NCBI GenBank assembly: GCA_018335855.1
Contig: JAGXRM010000008.1
Location: 83,474-147,473 of the forward strand
Origin: Clostridiales bacterium
Lineage (GTDB): Bacteria > Bacillota > Dethiobacteria > Dethiobacterales > Dethiobacteraceae
Length of the DNA stretch: 64,000 bases
Reading direction: 5' to 3'
Shown here: in pieces, positions 19,148-30,000 of the stretch
Numbering within the stretch: position 1 is the stretch's first letter
How the letters are laid out: each line of letters starts with the position of its first letter
Made by a program: the position numbers and the translations under genes
Notes under the pieces: model-generated
Databases searched by the model: none
What the model saw: the letters and a program-made list of their open reading frames with translations, nothing else
Told to the model about the DNA's origin: nothing

Positions 19148-21779
19148 GAAGAATGTTTACCTCTTTGCCGAGGGCAACGCCGGAATGCGGGAACTCTTGG
19201 GAGGAAAAGGTGCTAACCTGGCAGAAATGACAAATATCGGTTTGCCTGTACCTCCCGGATTTACTGTTTCTACCGAAGCCTGCCGCGAATATTTCCGCCG
19301 GGAACAGGTAATCTGGGAAGAACTCCACAAAGAAGTGGTTTCTGCCTTACGTACACTGGAAGAAGCCACAGGGAAAACGTTTGGTGACAAGAAAAATCCC
19401 TTACTTGTATCCGTCCGTTCCGGTTCCGTTTTTTCCATGCCCGGCATGATGGACACAGTGCTGAATCTTGGGTTAAACAATGAGACTATAAACGGCCTCG
19501 CTGAAGCGTCGGGCAATCGACGCTTTGCCTATGATTGTTATCGTCGTTTTATTCAGATGTTTTCCGATGTGGTTCTTAACGTGGAGCATTTCCACTTTGA
19601 GAGGGCGTTGGAAGAGAAGAAAAAAAGCCTTGGCGTTAAAGATGATACCCAGCTTGATGAGGCGGCTATGCAGGATGTTATCGAAGAATATTTAAAAATC
19701 GTAGTACGCCATACTAAAAAACCCTTTCCCCAGGACCCGGTCGAACAACTGATACTCTCCATTCAGGCCGTATTTGATTCCTGGAACAACCAGCGTGCCA
19801 TTGTATACCGACAGATACATAAGCTGCCCGATCACCTGGGAACTGCTGTTAATGTGCAGATTATGGTGTTTGGTAACCTGGGTGAAGGAAGCGGTACAGG
19901 AGTTGCTTTCACACGGAATCCCTCCGACGGTACCAAAGAATTATACGGCGAATTTCTCATGAATGCCCAAGGCGAGGATGTGGTTGCCGGGACTCGGACA
20001 CCGCTGCCGATTGCTGCCATGCAAGACTATCTTCCCGAAGCTTACCGGGAATTCAGTGAACTCTGTACGCTTCTGGAAAATCACTACCGCGATATACAGG
20101 ATATTGAGTTTACGGTAGAGCGGGGTAAACTCTATTTACTGCAAACCAGAAACGGTAAACGGACTGCGGCTGCGGCCGTAAAAGCTGCGGTAAATATGGC
20201 GGAAGAAGGCGTGCTCACCCAGGCAGAGGCATTGCTGCGGGTAAATCCCGCCCAACTGGATCAACTTCTCCACCGCCGGATTGATCCGGATGCCGTTAAG
20301 GACGTCATTGCCAAGGGGCTTCCCGCCTCACCCGGTGCTGCATCAGGGGTCATTGTTTTTTATGCCGACGATGCGGAAGATATGGCGGCAGACGGGAAAA
20401 AGGTAATCCTAGTCCGTCCTGAAACGACTCCGGATGATATCCATGGCATTGTGGCAGCCCAGGGCGTTTTAACGACCAGGGGAGGCATGACCAGCCACGC
20501 TGCAGTGGTGGCCCGGGGAATGGGCAAGCCGTGCGTTTCCGGCTGTGAAGATCTGTCCATTGATATTGTCGCCAAGACAATGAAGGTGGACGGCCGGACG
20601 TTTAAAGAAGGAGACACCATTTCCATCGACGGAACGACGGGCGAAGTCATTGCTGGTACGGTGGCTTTGATTGACCCCCAACTAAGCGCGGAATTTACTA
20701 AAATTCTGGGTTGGGCCGATGAAACAAAAAGACTCGGAGTCCGCGCCAACGCTGACACCCCCGAAGATGCCCGGAAAGCAAGGGAATTCGGGGCCCAGGG
20801 AATCGGATTGTGCCGTACGGAGCATATGTTTATGTCACAAGACAGGTTGCCAGTGGTACAAAAAATGATTCTCGCAAAAAATGATCAAGAGCGCCAGACG
20901 GCATTGGCTAAACTCCTACCTATGCAACAGGAGGATTTTATCGGTATTTTTGAGGCCATGGAAGGTTTTCCCGTCACGATCCGCCTGCTGGATCCCCCCC
21001 TCCATGAGTTTTTGCCCAACATAGAAGAATTACTGGTTGATGTCACCCTGCTAAAGGAGCGGGAGGGAGACTCTCTGCTGCTTAAAGAAAAAGAAGAATT
21101 GCTTCGTCAGGTGAAGGCCCTCCATGAGTCCAACCCCATGCTGGGCCACCGCGGTTGCAGACTGGGCCTTGTTACGCCGGAAATCTACAGAATGCAGGCA
21201 CTTGCCATTTTCCGGGCCGTCGCAGAACTGGCAGGCCGCGATATCATTATCATCCCCGAAGTTATGATTCCGCTGGTTGGCCATGAAAATGAACTGCGTC
21301 TGATGCGGGAACTGGTGGAAGAAGCGGCAGAACAGGTGATGCAAGAGAGCGGTATTCGTTTTGCATACCTGGTGGGTACAATGATTGAATTGCCCCGGGC
21401 CTGTGTCACTGCCGATAAAATTGCCACCCACGCCGACTTTTTCTCCTTTGGTACCAATGACCTGACACAGACCACTTTCGGTTATTCCCGGGATGACGCC
21501 GAGGGTAAATTCCTGTTACATTATTTGCAACAGAAGATCATTCCTGAAAACCCCTTTGCCGTCCTGGACAGAGAAGGCGTCGGTGAGCTGGTAAAAATGG
21601 CGGTAACAAAAGGCCGCTCAACCAAAGAAAATATTAAGCTGGGTATTTGCGGAGAGCACGGCGGCGACCCGTCATCCATAGAATTCTTCCACTTTGCCGG
21701 CCTGCATTACGTCTCCTGCTCCCCCTACCGGGTTCCCATCGCCCGTCTCGCCGCCGCCCACGCCAACCTCCCCAAATAA
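19140..21779 (+). CDS. ppdK: Pyruvate, phosphate dikinase
   Basis: 879 aa, normal length. The N-terminal ATP-grasp domain ([41 protein letters not shown]) is followed by the central phosphohistidine swivel ([21 protein letters not shown], with His in TSHAAV) and a C-terminal PEP/pyruvate TIM barrel with [12 protein letters not shown] and [12 protein letters not shown]. It interconverts ATP+Pi+pyruvate with AMP+PPi+PEP. The PpsR target Thr lies next to the swivel His (GGMTSH). The cluster repressor-PpsR-PPDK suggests nucleotide-sensing control of the PEP-pyruvate node. Confidence 0.97.
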   Translation: MDKKNVYLFAEGNAGMRELLGGKGANLAEMTNIGLPVPPGFTVSTEACREYFRREQVIWEELHKEVVSALRTLEEATGKTFGDKKNPLLVSVRSGSVFSMPGMMDTVLNLGLNNETINGLAEASGNRRFAYDCYRRFIQMFSDVVLNVEHFHFERALEEKKKSLGVKDDTQLDEAAMQDVIEEYLKIVVRHTKKPFPQDPVEQLILSIQAVFDSWNNQRAIVYRQIHKLPDHLGTAVNVQIMVFGNLGEGSGTGVAFTRNPSDGTKELYGEFLMNAQGEDVVAGTRTPLPIAAMQDYLPEAYREFSELCTLLENHYRDIQDIEFTVERGKLYLLQTRNGKRTAAAAVKAAVNMAEEGVLTQAEALLRVNPAQLDQLLHRRIDPDAVKDVIAKGLPASPGAASGVIVFYADDAEDMAADGKKVILVRPETTPDDIHGIVAAQGVLTTRGGMTSHAAVVARGMGKPCVSGCEDLSIDIVAKTMKVDGRTFKEGDTISIDGTTGEVIAGTVALIDPQLSAEFTKILGWADETKRLGVRANADTPEDARKAREFGAQGIGLCRTEHMFMSQDRLPVVQKMILAKNDQERQTALAKLLPMQQEDFIGIFEAMEGFPVTIRLLDPPLHEFLPNIEELLVDVTLLKEREGDSLLLKEKEELLRQVKALHESNPMLGHRGCRLGLVTPEIYRMQALAIFRAVAELAGRDIIIIPEVMIPLVGHENELRLMRELVEEAAEQVMQESGIRFAYLVGTMIELPRACVTADKIATHADFFSFGTNDLTQTTFGYSRDDAEGKFLLHYLQQKIIPENPFAVLDREGVGELVKMAVTKGRSTKENIKLGICGEHGGDPSSIEFFHFAGLHYVSCSPYRVPIARLAAAHANLPK

Positions 21780-21789
21780 AAAATGCGTT

Positions 21790-21852
21790 TGCAAACCGGG
21801 GACGGTTCCTAAAGTTGCAGTTTTGCAACTCGAGAACCGTCCCCGGTTTGCA
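21790..21852. repeat. Two-tier inverted repeat of GGGGACGGTTC type
   Basis: 19-bp perfect arms TGCAAACCGGGGACGGTTC (21790-21808) and its complement (21834-21852), with an inner hairpin AGTTGCA...TGCAACT. It lies between the ppdK stop and the shared terminator. The GGGGACGGTTC core resembles dispersed intergenic elements I recall from clostridial genomes, sometimes linked to IS200-like single-strand transposases; copy number cannot be checked here. Confidence 0.75.
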
Positions 21853-21860
21853 CGGATTGC

Positions 21861-21900
21861 AAAAGAGGGCTACGTGCTTAGTTAGCACGTAGCCCTCTTT
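21861..21900. terminator. Bidirectional terminator between ppdK and dacF
   Basis: AAAGAGGGCTACGTGC stem with TTAGTTA loop and full complement ending CTCTTT; A-run before and T-run after serve both converging genes. Confidence 0.85.
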
Positions 21901-21916
21901 GTGATAATATTTTTTG

Positions 21917-23065
21917 CTATCCTCGTTTAATTAAGCCACGAAAGAACTGGCCCACAGCACGGAGGAGACGGACGAATATATTGGCCCGGGCCACATCTTC
22001 GGTTGTAACCAGTTGAGTGGTCGCCAGTGTTTCTTCTCCCAGCCGTATCTCCAGTGTGGCCGCCTCGGTTCCTGCGTCGACTGGAGCCTCAAGATCTTTT
22101 GGTGAGGTAACCACTAATTCAATTTCTTCCTCGCGTCCTATTGGTACTACTACGTTTACTTCTTCTGTTGTGGAAAGAAATACGGACTGCTGTTTGCCGT
22201 TTTTAACCTCAGCTTCCCCAACGACCATCCCCTCAGCTACTGCAGTTGTAAGCTTAAAATTACGGAAGCCGTGGGTTAGCAACTCCGAACTGGCAGTGAG
22301 ACGCTCCGTTTCGTTGGCTGTGTTTAACACGACGGAAATCATCCGGACACCATCCTGTTCGGCGGTGCCTGCCAGGCAGAAACCGGCTTCTTCTGTCCAG
22401 CCTGTTTTCAGTCCGTCAGCGCCGGGGAATTTGCCCAACAGAGGATTGCGATTATATTGCCGGATATTATTGAAGGTAAATTCACGCATGGTTTCCAGTT
22501 CAAGTATGCGGGGAAAGGTAAGAATGAGATGGCGGGACAAAACGGCAATATCCCTGGCGCTCATTTCATGACCCGGGGCCGGAATGCCTGTGGAATTTTG
22601 AAAGCGGGTCCGTGTTAAACCCAGTTCGGCCGCACGCAGGTTCATTCTCTGCACGAAGGCAGCTTCACTGCCGTAGAGGTGCTCGGCCAGTGCCACACTG
22701 CCGTCATTCGCCGATACGACAGATATCCCTGTTACTAAATCACCATAGCTGACTTCCTGATTCACGTCAAGAAACATCTGGGACCCACCCATACGCCAGG
22801 CTGCTTCTGAGACTATGACCGTATCTTCCCAGGCCACCTGGCCGGACTCCAGCGCTTCAAAAGCCAGTAGCAACGTCATTACCTTGGTTATGCTGGCGGG
22901 AGGCAGAGCCTCGTCCGCGTTTTTTAGGTAAAGGAATTGTCCGGTCGAAGCTTCCATGAGAGCAGCAACGCCGGCGGACGAGTCAAACTCCTGGGCAGAA
23001 GCAGTTGCAGGGATAAGGAGCGCTATAATCAGCAATAGCGGCAGAATTCTTTTACGTATCATCAT
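21917..23065 (-). CDS. dacF: D-alanyl-D-alanine carboxypeptidase (DacF/PBP5 family)
   Basis: 382 aa from ATG at 23065, chosen for AGGAGG 8 bases upstream. A signal peptide (about 1-24, ending TASAQ) is followed by the transpeptidase fold with S-x-x-K (SITK), S-x-N (SAN) and KTG (KTGWT) motifs and a C-terminal beta domain. The last residues form an amphipathic tail (RAVGQFFRGLIKRG) typical for membrane tethering. It trims the terminal D-Ala of peptidoglycan stem peptides outside the membrane. It converges on ppdK. Confidence 0.93.
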   Translation of the reverse strand: MMIRKRILPLLLIIALLIPATASAQEFDSSAGVAALMEASTGQFLYLKNADEALPPASITKVMTLLLAFEALESGQVAWEDTVIVSEAAWRMGGSQMFLDVNQEVSYGDLVTGISVVSANDGSVALAEHLYGSEAAFVQRMNLRAAELGLTRTRFQNSTGIPAPGHEMSARDIAVLSRHLILTFPRILELETMREFTFNNIRQYNRNPLLGKFPGADGLKTGWTEEAGFCLAGTAEQDGVRMISVVLNTANETERLTASSELLTHGFRNFKLTTAVAEGMVVGEAEVKNGKQQSVFLSTTEEVNVVVPIGREEEIELVVTSPKDLEAPVDAGTEAATLEIRLGEETLATTQLVTTEDVARANIFVRLLRAVGQFFRGLIKRG

Positions 23066-23190
23066 TGGTGAGTCCTCCTCATACGTTATCATTACCATTA
23101 CTATATTATACGATTATTAACCGGGAATCCAGCAGAGAATACTAACAATATTTTCTTAACCCATACTATTACAGGATGTAGAGGTGGACA

Positions 23191-23219
23191 TTGTGAACTG
23201 TTTCATTTTCATGTATAAT
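23191..23219 (+). promoter_or_regulatory. SigA-type promoter of the two-component operon
   Basis: TTGTGA at 23191-23196, 17-base spacer, TATAAT at 23214-23219, about 35 bases before the response regulator start. Confidence 0.65.
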
Positions 23220-23253
23220 AGCGTTATGAGTCTGTAGGAAAGAAGGGGATACC

Positions 23254-23955
23254 ATGAGTGAAGGCCTTATTCTTGTTGTAGATGATGAAGAGCATATAAG
23301 GGAGCTAGTCCGTCTGTATTTAGAAAAGGAAGGGTTCACCGTGGTGTTGGCCGCTGACGGCGAGGAAGCTGTGCAGAAGGTGAAAGCACTACATCCGCAG
23401 CTGATTATCCTGGATATTATGCTGCCAAAGCTGGATGGATGGGATGTCTGCCGCGAAGTGCGAAAAGTTGCGGAAACCCCGATTATTATGTTGACAGCTA
23501 AAGGTGAAGAATTTGATAAAGTTCTAGGCTTGGAACTGGGTGCGGATGATTACCTGACCAAACCATTTTCACCCCGGGAACTGATGGCGAGGGTGAAAGC
23601 CATCCTCCGCCGTACGGCGCCGGATGATACCACGCAGGCAGACGGTGACACGGTTTCGCTGCCTGGCCTAACAGTTAACCTGTCATCCAGGGAAGCCCGC
23701 GTTAATGGCCAGGAAGTTACTCTGACACCGAAAGAATTTGACCTGCTCTGGTTTCTGTCTAAAAATCCGGGCAAAGTATTTACCCGGGAACAATTGCTGA
23801 CAGCGGTCTGGGGATATGATTATTATGGGGACCTGCGGACAGTGGATACGCATATTAAACGGCTCCGGGAAAAAGTGGAGCGTGACGGGCAGACATCCTA
23901 CCATGTAAAAACAATCTGGGGTGTTGGCTATAAATTCGAGGTGCACGAAAAATGA
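23254..23955 (+). CDS. OmpR/PhoB-family response regulator
   Basis: 233 aa. The receiver domain has an acidic pocket DDEE (about 9-12), a phospho-acceptor Asp in LIILDIMLPKLDGW (about 54) and the Lys in LTAKGEE; a winged-helix DNA-binding domain occupies 130-230 (TPKEFDLLWFLSKNPGKVFTREQLL, TVDTHIKRLREKVE). It is coupled to the next kinase by a 4-base overlap. The target genes are not shown; PhoB/ResD/WalR-like annotations are equally possible. Confidence 0.92.
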   Translation: MSEGLILVVDDEEHIRELVRLYLEKEGFTVVLAADGEEAVQKVKALHPQLIILDIMLPKLDGWDVCREVRKVAETPIIMLTAKGEEFDKVLGLELGADDYLTKPFSPRELMARVKAILRRTAPDDTTQADGDTVSLPGLTVNLSSREARVNGQEVTLTPKEFDLLWFLSKNPGKVFTREQLLTAVWGYDYYGDLRTVDTHIKRLREKVERDGQTSYHVKTIWGVGYKFEVHEK

Positions 23956-25718
23956 AATCCAACATCTTCACAAAATTACTAACGACGTATTTGGTGATCA
24001 TTTTGATCACCTTACTTGTTGTCGGCCTTTTATTGCCCCAACTTATTCAAAATTACTATTATAATGCCAGGGAAAGGGAACTGGCAGTCAAGGGGCAGGA
24101 AATTGCCGGGATTTTCACTAACTTTATGTTGGGATTCCAGGATCAGCGGACAACGGATGATTTATTGTTTGCCCTCGAGCGCTTTTTAGACGCTCACGTG
24201 ATTCCCGTTGACAGAAATACATTGCTATTGGCATCCAGTGATGGTTTTAATCACATCGGGCTGAGACTGACACCGTTTGAGCTCGATGACGTGTTGCGGG
24301 GTGAGATTGTCTCTAAGCGGGGTTTTCATGACCACACCAGGGAACAACTAATCACCGTAGCTGTACCTATGTGGATTATGGATCAAGTGGTTGGCGCGAT
24401 TTTTCTCCATGCACCTTTAACAGGAATTGCAGGTACGGTTTCCCAGGTTCGTGTATTAATTGTTTATGCCGCTGTGCTTGCCACATTCCTTTCTATGCTG
24501 GTCGGGTTTTATATGTCAAAATCCATCTCCCATCCGCTGCAGCAGATGAACCGGGCGGCACTGGAGGTGGCTGGCGGGAACTATCAGCAACAAGTGGAAG
24601 TTTCTTCTTCGGATGAGGTGGGACAACTGGCACAAACGTTCAACTACATGTCATCTACACTGCAACAGACAGTTGAAGCTCTATCCCAGGAAAAAACGAA
24701 GCTGGAGAATATTATGCTCAGTATGAATGAGGGTGTCATAGCCATCGACAGGCAGGGCCAGGGAATTCTGGCAAACCCTCAAGCCCGGTTGCTCCTTGGG
24801 CTTACCGAAGAAGATCTTACAGGGAAAGATATTGCCTCACTGCTAAAAAATGATGACATTTCATCATTATTAATGTCAGCATCCGGTACCGGCACATTGC
24901 AGACAGGTAAATTTACTATTGCCAACGGAAGAATCCTTTCCCTGCAAGTTGCTCCGTTACGGCAGCACGAGAATGTTTGGGGCGCGGTCGGCATTATACA
25001 GGATGTAACAGAAAGGGATTATCTTGAAGGAATGCGCCGGGATTTTGTGGCTAACGTATCTCATGAATTACGAACTCCCATGACGTCCATTCAGGGATTT
25101 GTGGAAGCTTTAATTGACGGCCTGGCAGAGGATAAAGAGAGTGAGGACAGATACCTGAATGTTATTCTTGACGAAACTGTCCGTTTAAACCGCTTAGTAA
25201 ACGACTTGCTGGATTTATCCAGACTGGAAACGGGACAGCTAAAATGGCCTATGGAGCCGGTTAGCTTACATCCGTTGTTAAATCAGGTTGTTACGAAACT
25301 GCAAAACCAGTTTGAAAAACAGCAGATACAGGCTGTGATAGATTGTCCGGAAAAGCTACCTGCGGTCCTGGGCAACAGAGACAGAATTCAACAGGTATTA
25401 ATTAACCTGCTCGGCAATGCCATTTCATTTACTCCGTCCGGAGGCAAAATTACGCTAATCGCCAGGGAGGACGGAGAAATGATTAGAATAAGCGTTTCTG
25501 ATACAGGGATTGGTATTCCTGCGGCAGAGCAAGATAAGATTTGGGATCGTTTTCATAAGGTTGACAGAGCGCGAACCCGTAGTTTAGGCGGGACCGGTTT
25601 AGGACTATCCATCGTAAAGCAAATAGTTGACGCCCATGGCGGTACTGTAGGTTTGTACAGCACATTGGGAGCAGGATCAACATTCCACTTCTCCCTGAAT
25701 AAGTACGAAACAAATTAA
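23952..25718 (+). CDS. PhoR/WalK-like sensor histidine kinase
   Basis: 588 aa. Membrane helix 1 (about 8-32), an extracellular sensor of about 130 aa, membrane helix 2 (about 163-187), HAMP (190-240), PAS (about 255-355), HisKA with phospho-His in FVANVSHELRTPMTS, and a HATPase domain with N box (INLLGNAISFTP), G1 (DTGIGIP) and G2 (GGTGLGLSIVKQ). Autophosphorylates and passes phosphate to the neighbouring regulator. The signal is unknown. A strong terminator follows the pair. Confidence 0.93.
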   Translation: MKSNIFTKLLTTYLVIILITLLVVGLLLPQLIQNYYYNARERELAVKGQEIAGIFTNFMLGFQDQRTTDDLLFALERFLDAHVIPVDRNTLLLASSDGFNHIGLRLTPFELDDVLRGEIVSKRGFHDHTREQLITVAVPMWIMDQVVGAIFLHAPLTGIAGTVSQVRVLIVYAAVLATFLSMLVGFYMSKSISHPLQQMNRAALEVAGGNYQQQVEVSSSDEVGQLAQTFNYMSSTLQQTVEALSQEKTKLENIMLSMNEGVIAIDRQGQGILANPQARLLLGLTEEDLTGKDIASLLKNDDISSLLMSASGTGTLQTGKFTIANGRILSLQVAPLRQHENVWGAVGIIQDVTERDYLEGMRRDFVANVSHELRTPMTSIQGFVEALIDGLAEDKESEDRYLNVILDETVRLNRLVNDLLDLSRLETGQLKWPMEPVSLHPLLNQVVTKLQNQFEKQQIQAVIDCPEKLPAVLGNRDRIQQVLINLLGNAISFTPSGGKITLIAREDGEMIRISVSDTGIGIPAAEQDKIWDRFHKVDRARTRSLGGTGLGLSIVKQIVDAHGGTVGLYSTLGAGSTFHFSLNKYETN

Positions 25719-25720
25719 AC

Positions 25721-25764
25721 AGGGAAGGCCGTGTTTACAAAAGTAAACACGGCCTTCCCTTTTC
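25721..25764 (+). terminator. Terminator of the two-component operon
   Basis: AGGGAAGGCCGTGTTTAC stem with AAAA loop and exact complement followed by TTTT. Confidence 0.88.
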
Positions 25765-26093
25765 AGGCTGTTCAAAAAGTTTCAACAGCCTGAAAAAAAA
25801 GGAACAACGCTTGCCACAGCGTTGCTCTTGCGCCTCTTGCCACACAACCCACATTGTATGGCTTGTTTTTATTATAAACAATAAATATGTCGAGTCCGTG
25901 AACAAAGAATGAACAGTTCATAAAACATGAGTTATTATTGCAAGAATTATCTGACAATTATGATTATACTAGAAATATTTGATAGAATTGTGAATAAATG
26001 ATGAAATTTTATGGGAATCGTAAAATATGGAGGGTTCTTAATTTTTTGCACGAATTATATTTAATAAAGAGCGGTAGGAAATGGGGGACCAGC
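25761..26093. other. Intergenic stretch with two further inverted repeats
   Basis: Right after the terminator lie TTTCAGGCTGTT...AACAGCCTGAAA (about 25761-25795) and AACAACGC...GCGTTGCT (about 25802-25826), which look like stacked terminators or small intergenic repeats. From 25830 to 26093 the DNA is AT-rich with no supported gene. Confidence 0.5.
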
Positions 26094-26506
26094 GTGCTGC
26101 TTAGAATTCAGGCTGAGGCGAGGGAAGAAAAGCTCTTGCTGCCAATGGCTGTCAAAAGTAAAAATGCAACCCGACTCCGTCCTGAAGCAGAGTGTGACGT
26201 ACGAACAGCTTTCCAGCGTGACCGGGACAGAATTATCCATTCAAAAGCGTTTCGGCGGCTAAAGCACAAAACACAGGTATTTATCGCCCCTGAGGGTGAT
26301 CATTACCGTACCCGTCTTACACATACACTGGAGGGGCAACACTATCTGACAAGTAATCCCGAGCTTCTTCCCGATGATTCCCGTGCGCGCATCAGCGAAT
26401 CGGGGCTTGAGAGAACGGTTTCGATTATGTTGCCGGTATGACCGACCGATATATACTGGCTCGCTACCAGGAGTTTTTTTTACCAAAACCTTGGAAAAGT
26501 TCATAA
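26094..26506 (+). pseudogene. dgt: Decayed dGTP triphosphohydrolase with large internal deletion
   Basis: GTG at 26094 opens a typical dGTPase N-terminus ([20 protein letters not shown], then [15 protein letters not shown] and [13 protein letters not shown]), but the frame then jumps to the family C-terminus ([22 protein letters not shown]). After a one-base deletion near 26420 the reading frame shifts to the genuine tail ([19 protein letters not shown], ending 26506). About 200 codons including the HD catalytic motifs are missing. The gene is therefore dead. Its place before dnaG-sigA is the usual clostridial position of dgt, so the loss is recent enough to be recognisable. Confidence 0.88.
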
Positions 26507-26933
26507 TAGCTTGAAATTAGGCGAGATATCGTATAATAAGCAGGAATTGGTATATAATATGTACACACAGACTCAAAAAACATTCTGCCCTAAAGTGTTT
26601 TTCCTTATTTTTAATAAAAGAGAAGGAATAGGTTCATATATTGTAGAAATACTTGGTAAAGTTTGACGACTGGATACTTTCCCGCATGAAATAATTTCAT
26701 TCTATAACCGGTGGGGTTGGAGATGGACGTCAGGCAGAGGGGGGACTGGCGTACTATTTGTATGAAGAGAGGCAAAGCAGACTCCACCAGAGCGTAATCA
26801 AACCTCGTCTCTCTTTATGAGGATGGGGTTTTTTAATAGGCTGTTCCAAGACTATAAGCAGGAATCTGACAAAATTCGGCGAATTAGAAAAAGCCGCCAC
26901 CCGAAAAGTGTGATTAAACAGCAGGTGAAAATC
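26507..26933. other. Gap between dgt remnant and dnaG
   Basis: Contains two TATAAT-like boxes (26532-26537 and 26553-26558) that could drive dnaG-sigA, the first with TTGAAA 15 bases upstream. A stretch at about 26711-26819 reads as open protein-like sequence (GDGRQAEGGLAYYLYEERQ) without a good start. I cannot assign it; it may be a further gene remnant or leader. An in-frame extension of dnaG back to 26817 is possible but lacks a ribosome site. Confidence 0.35.
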
Positions 26934-28745
26934 ATGGACGGTTCAATTCCCAATGAATTTGTTGACGAGGTCCGGTTACGGTTTGACATTGTTGACATTG
27001 TCTCGGAGTACGTGCAATTAAAGAAATCGGGCAGAAACTATTTTGGATTGTGCCCTTTCCATTCGGAAAAAACTCCATCCTTCAGTGTAGCGCAAGACAA
27101 GCAAATTTTCCACTGTTTTGGCTGCGGTGAAGGCGGGAACGTTTTTTCTTTTATCATGAAAATGGACGGATTAGCGTTTCCTGAGGCCGTAAGAGAGTTG
27201 GCCAACCGTGCAGGTATGACGCTTCCCCATGTGGAAAACTCCATAGTTGAGCGACAAAAAATAAGGAAGAAAGACCGGCTGCGGGAAGCGTCAGAATTAG
27301 CATCCCGTTTCTACCAGCATCACCTTCAACACCCTCAACCCGCCGGCGCTGCTGCCCGCGAGTATTTACATAAGCGGGGGTTGTCAGCGGATGTTATAGA
27401 GAGATTTGCCCTTGGTTTTGCCCCGGACAAATGGGACGGGTTAAAGTTATTTCTCCAAAAGAAAGGGTTTAAGGAACAGGAATTGATTGAGGCCGGCCTG
27501 TTGACCGACAAAGCTTATGACCGGTTCCGTAACCGAATTATTTTTCCTATCTGGGATCAGCGTGGTACTGTTATTGCTTTCGGCGGAAGAATTATGGGTG
27601 ACGGGATGCCGAAATATTTAAATTCCCCGGAAACAGCGCTTTTTGATAAAGGTAGAAACCTGTATGCGCTTCATTTAGCCCGGGAGACAATCCGTAAAGA
27701 AAAGCGGGCTATTATATTTGAAGGTTATATGGATGTCATCGCCGCCCATCAGGCCAGCCTGACAAATGCTGTTGCCTCCCTGGGTACATCACTGACGGAA
27801 GCGCAGGCACGTCTGCTGCGTAACCAGGCTGAGGAAGTTGTGATTGTATACGACGCCGATGCGGCAGGACAAGCTGCTACGTGGCGCGGACTTCAAACGT
27901 TACGCCAGGCAGGGTGTCTGGTAAAAGTGGGCCGCCTGCCGTTGGGGCAGGATCCGGATGATTTTATCCGCGCCCGCGGTGGGGACGTTTTTCGCAGTGA
28001 AGTGATAGAAAAAGCATTGCTACTGGTAGACTATCAGTTGGTAAGCCTTACCGAAAAATATAATATGGATAACGATGGTGACCGTATTCGCTGCAGTGAG
28101 CAGGTTATTGATGTTTTGGCGGCAGTACAGAATACCATGGAACGGGAAAGTTACATGGAAAAGGCTGCAGAAATTTTGCGGATTCCCCCCGGGGCAATCC
28201 GGGAAGAATTAAAGAAAAAAGCACAACAAAGTATCCGGTCCCCTTTTCGTCCGCAGACGAATAATGTAAATAAAACGGAGATACAGACAGATCCTATCCA
28301 GGATAAAATGGCAGTGCAAATCCTTGCTTTATGGTCACGTTTCCCCTCGCTGGTGCAGCGCTATGCGTCAGAACTTAGCGAGGATGATTTCATAGAAGGA
28401 CTTAGGCCGTTGTTTGCAGAAATTCTAAAGGGCGGAGAAGCGTTCTCGCCCGCCCGTCTATATGATTTGCTTCCCGAGGGGAAACACCGGCAGCTTCTAA
28501 GTACGCTGCTGATAAACGAACAATATGAGGAAAACGTGGCCCAAAAGGCCGTTGATGATTGTGTAAGGCGTTTGAAGTGTGTCCGCATTATCCGCCAGCG
28601 CAAAGAATTAGAAGCGAAAATGGCAGTGCTGGACCCTGCATCGGCGAAAGGGGAATTCAGTGAGTTGTCAAAAAAATGGCATGAATTAAGGGAACTTGAA
28701 GAAATATTAAACAAGCCCAGGGAAGGAGGGAAAAGTGTTGGCTAA
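26934..28745 (+). CDS. dnaG: DNA primase
   Basis: 603 aa from ATG at 26934 (GCAGGTG upstream), which gives the standard N-terminus ([20 protein letters not shown]). CHC2 zinc finger: [11 protein letters not shown] then [11 protein letters not shown] (residues about 40-65). [17 protein letters not shown] and [13 protein letters not shown]-terminal helicase-binding domain ends the protein. Makes RNA primers for chromosomal replication. Overlaps sigA by 11 bases, the classic macromolecular-synthesis operon without rpsU, which lies 25 kb away here. Confidence 0.95.
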   Translation: MDGSIPNEFVDEVRLRFDIVDIVSEYVQLKKSGRNYFGLCPFHSEKTPSFSVAQDKQIFHCFGCGEGGNVFSFIMKMDGLAFPEAVRELANRAGMTLPHVENSIVERQKIRKKDRLREASELASRFYQHHLQHPQPAGAAAREYLHKRGLSADVIERFALGFAPDKWDGLKLFLQKKGFKEQELIEAGLLTDKAYDRFRNRIIFPIWDQRGTVIAFGGRIMGDGMPKYLNSPETALFDKGRNLYALHLARETIRKEKRAIIFEGYMDVIAAHQASLTNAVASLGTSLTEAQARLLRNQAEEVVIVYDADAAGQAATWRGLQTLRQAGCLVKVGRLPLGQDPDDFIRARGGDVFRSEVIEKALLLVDYQLVSLTEKYNMDNDGDRIRCSEQVIDVLAAVQNTMERESYMEKAAEILRIPPGAIREELKKKAQQSIRSPFRPQTNNVNKTEIQTDPIQDKMAVQILALWSRFPSLVQRYASELSEDDFIEGLRPLFAEILKGGEAFSPARLYDLLPEGKHRQLLSTLLINEQYEENVAQKAVDDCVRRLKCVRIIRQRKELEAKMAVLDPASAKGEFSELSKKWHELRELEEILNKPREGGKSVG

Positions 28746-29841
28746 GGACATGCAGAAAGACCAGCAGTTAAAACTAATCCAGGATGAACTGATACTGCGC
28801 GGTAAAAAGCGTGGTTTACTCACCTATAAAGAAATTATTACACCGCTTCAGGAGTTGGATATAACTGCTGATGAAATAGACGAGTTCTATGACCAACTCT
28901 CCCGCCTTGGAGTGGATGTTGTGGAAGAAGTTGCGGAATTAGAGGTTCTGGATGATGAAGAAATAAAAGAAGAAGAGGAAGAAGAAGTCGATTTGACTGT
29001 TCCCGACGGTGTTAGCGTTAACGATCCTGTCAGGATGTATCTCAAAGAGATCGGCAAAATTCCTCTCCTTACCCATAATGAGGAAATAGAACTTGCAAAA
29101 AAGATGGAAGCCGGCGAGGAGGAAGCGAAGCGCCGCCTTGCTGAAGCAAACCTTCGTCTTGTTGTCAGTATTGCCAAAAAATACGTTGGTCGGGGCATGC
29201 TTTTTCTTGATCTGATTCAGGAAGGCAATCTCGGCTTGATTAAAGCTGTTGAGAAGTTTGATTACCGTAAGGGTTATAAGTTTAGTACGTATGCCACCTG
29301 GTGGATTCGACAGGCTATTACCCGCGCCATAGCCGACCAGGCCAGGACAATCCGCATTCCTGTCCACATGGTCGAGACGATTAACAAACTCATCCGTGTT
29401 TCCCGCCAGCTTGTTCAGGAACTGGGTCGTGAACCCATGCCGGAAGAAATCGCAAAAATAATGGGTATTACCGAAGAACGAGTCCGTGAAATTTTAAAAA
29501 TTGCCCAAGAACCGGTTTCTCTGGAGACACCTATCGGTGAAGAGGATGATTCCCATCTTGGTGACTTTATTGAAGACCAGGATGTTCAGGCACCGGCTGA
29601 AGCAGCAGCCTTCGAACTGTTGAAAGAACAGCTCGATGACGTACTGGAAACGCTGACTCCCCGCGAGAAGAAAGTTCTCAAACTTCGTTTTGGCTTAGAT
29701 GACGGTCGTTCCCGCACACTTGAAGAAGTCGGTCAGGTTTTTGGCGTTACCCGAGAACGGATTCGACAAATTGAAGCAAAAGCTCTGCGGAAACTGCGAC
29801 ATCCCATGCGCAGCAAACGCCTTAAAGATTATCTGGAATAA
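28735..29841 (+). CDS. sigA: Primary RNA polymerase sigma factor SigA
   Basis: 368 aa. Starts GTG 28735 or TTG 28738; AGGAGG at 28724-28729 favours either by spacing (5 or 8). A region 1.1-like N-terminus with an acidic run ([11 protein letters not shown]) is followed by region 1.2 ([17 protein letters not shown]), region 2 ([36 protein letters not shown]), region 3 and region 4 HTH ([27 protein letters not shown]). Directs transcription from the TTGACA/TATAAT promoters seen across the window. Confidence 0.97.
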   Translation: MLAKDMQKDQQLKLIQDELILRGKKRGLLTYKEIITPLQELDITADEIDEFYDQLSRLGVDVVEEVAELEVLDDEEIKEEEEEEVDLTVPDGVSVNDPVRMYLKEIGKIPLLTHNEEIELAKKMEAGEEEAKRRLAEANLRLVVSIAKKYVGRGMLFLDLIQEGNLGLIKAVEKFDYRKGYKFSTYATWWIRQAITRAIADQARTIRIPVHMVETINKLIRVSRQLVQELGREPMPEEIAKIMGITEERVREILKIAQEPVSLETPIGEEDDSHLGDFIEDQDVQAPAEAAAFELLKEQLDDVLETLTPREKKVLKLRFGLDDGRSRTLEEVGQVFGVTRERIRQIEAKALRKLRHPMRSKRLKDYLE

Positions 29842-29869
29842 TTTCCAGAAAACACTTGACCATTAAGTA

Positions 29870-29898
29870 TTGACTTACTACTCTACTTTAGTTATAAT
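29870..29898 (+). promoter_or_regulatory. Promoter of the tRNA cluster
   Basis: TTGACT at 29870-29875, 17-base spacer, TATAAT at 29893-29898, 26 bases before tRNA-Asn. Confidence 0.8.
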
Positions 29899-29924
29899 AA
29901 CAAATGCACTACTTATTGAGGTTT

Positions 29925-29999
29925 TCCTCGATAGCTCAACGGTAGAGCAACCGGCTGTTAACCGGTAGGTTGTAGGTTCGAGTCCTACTCGGGGAGCCA
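29925..29999 (+). tRNA. tRNA-Asn (GTT)
   Basis: 75 nt with encoded CCA. Acceptor TCCTCGA pairs TCGGGGA; anticodon stem ACCGG/CCGGT encloses loop CTGTTAA with anticodon GTT; T arm GGTTCGAGTCC region intact. Confidence 0.95.
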
Positions 30000-30000
30000 T

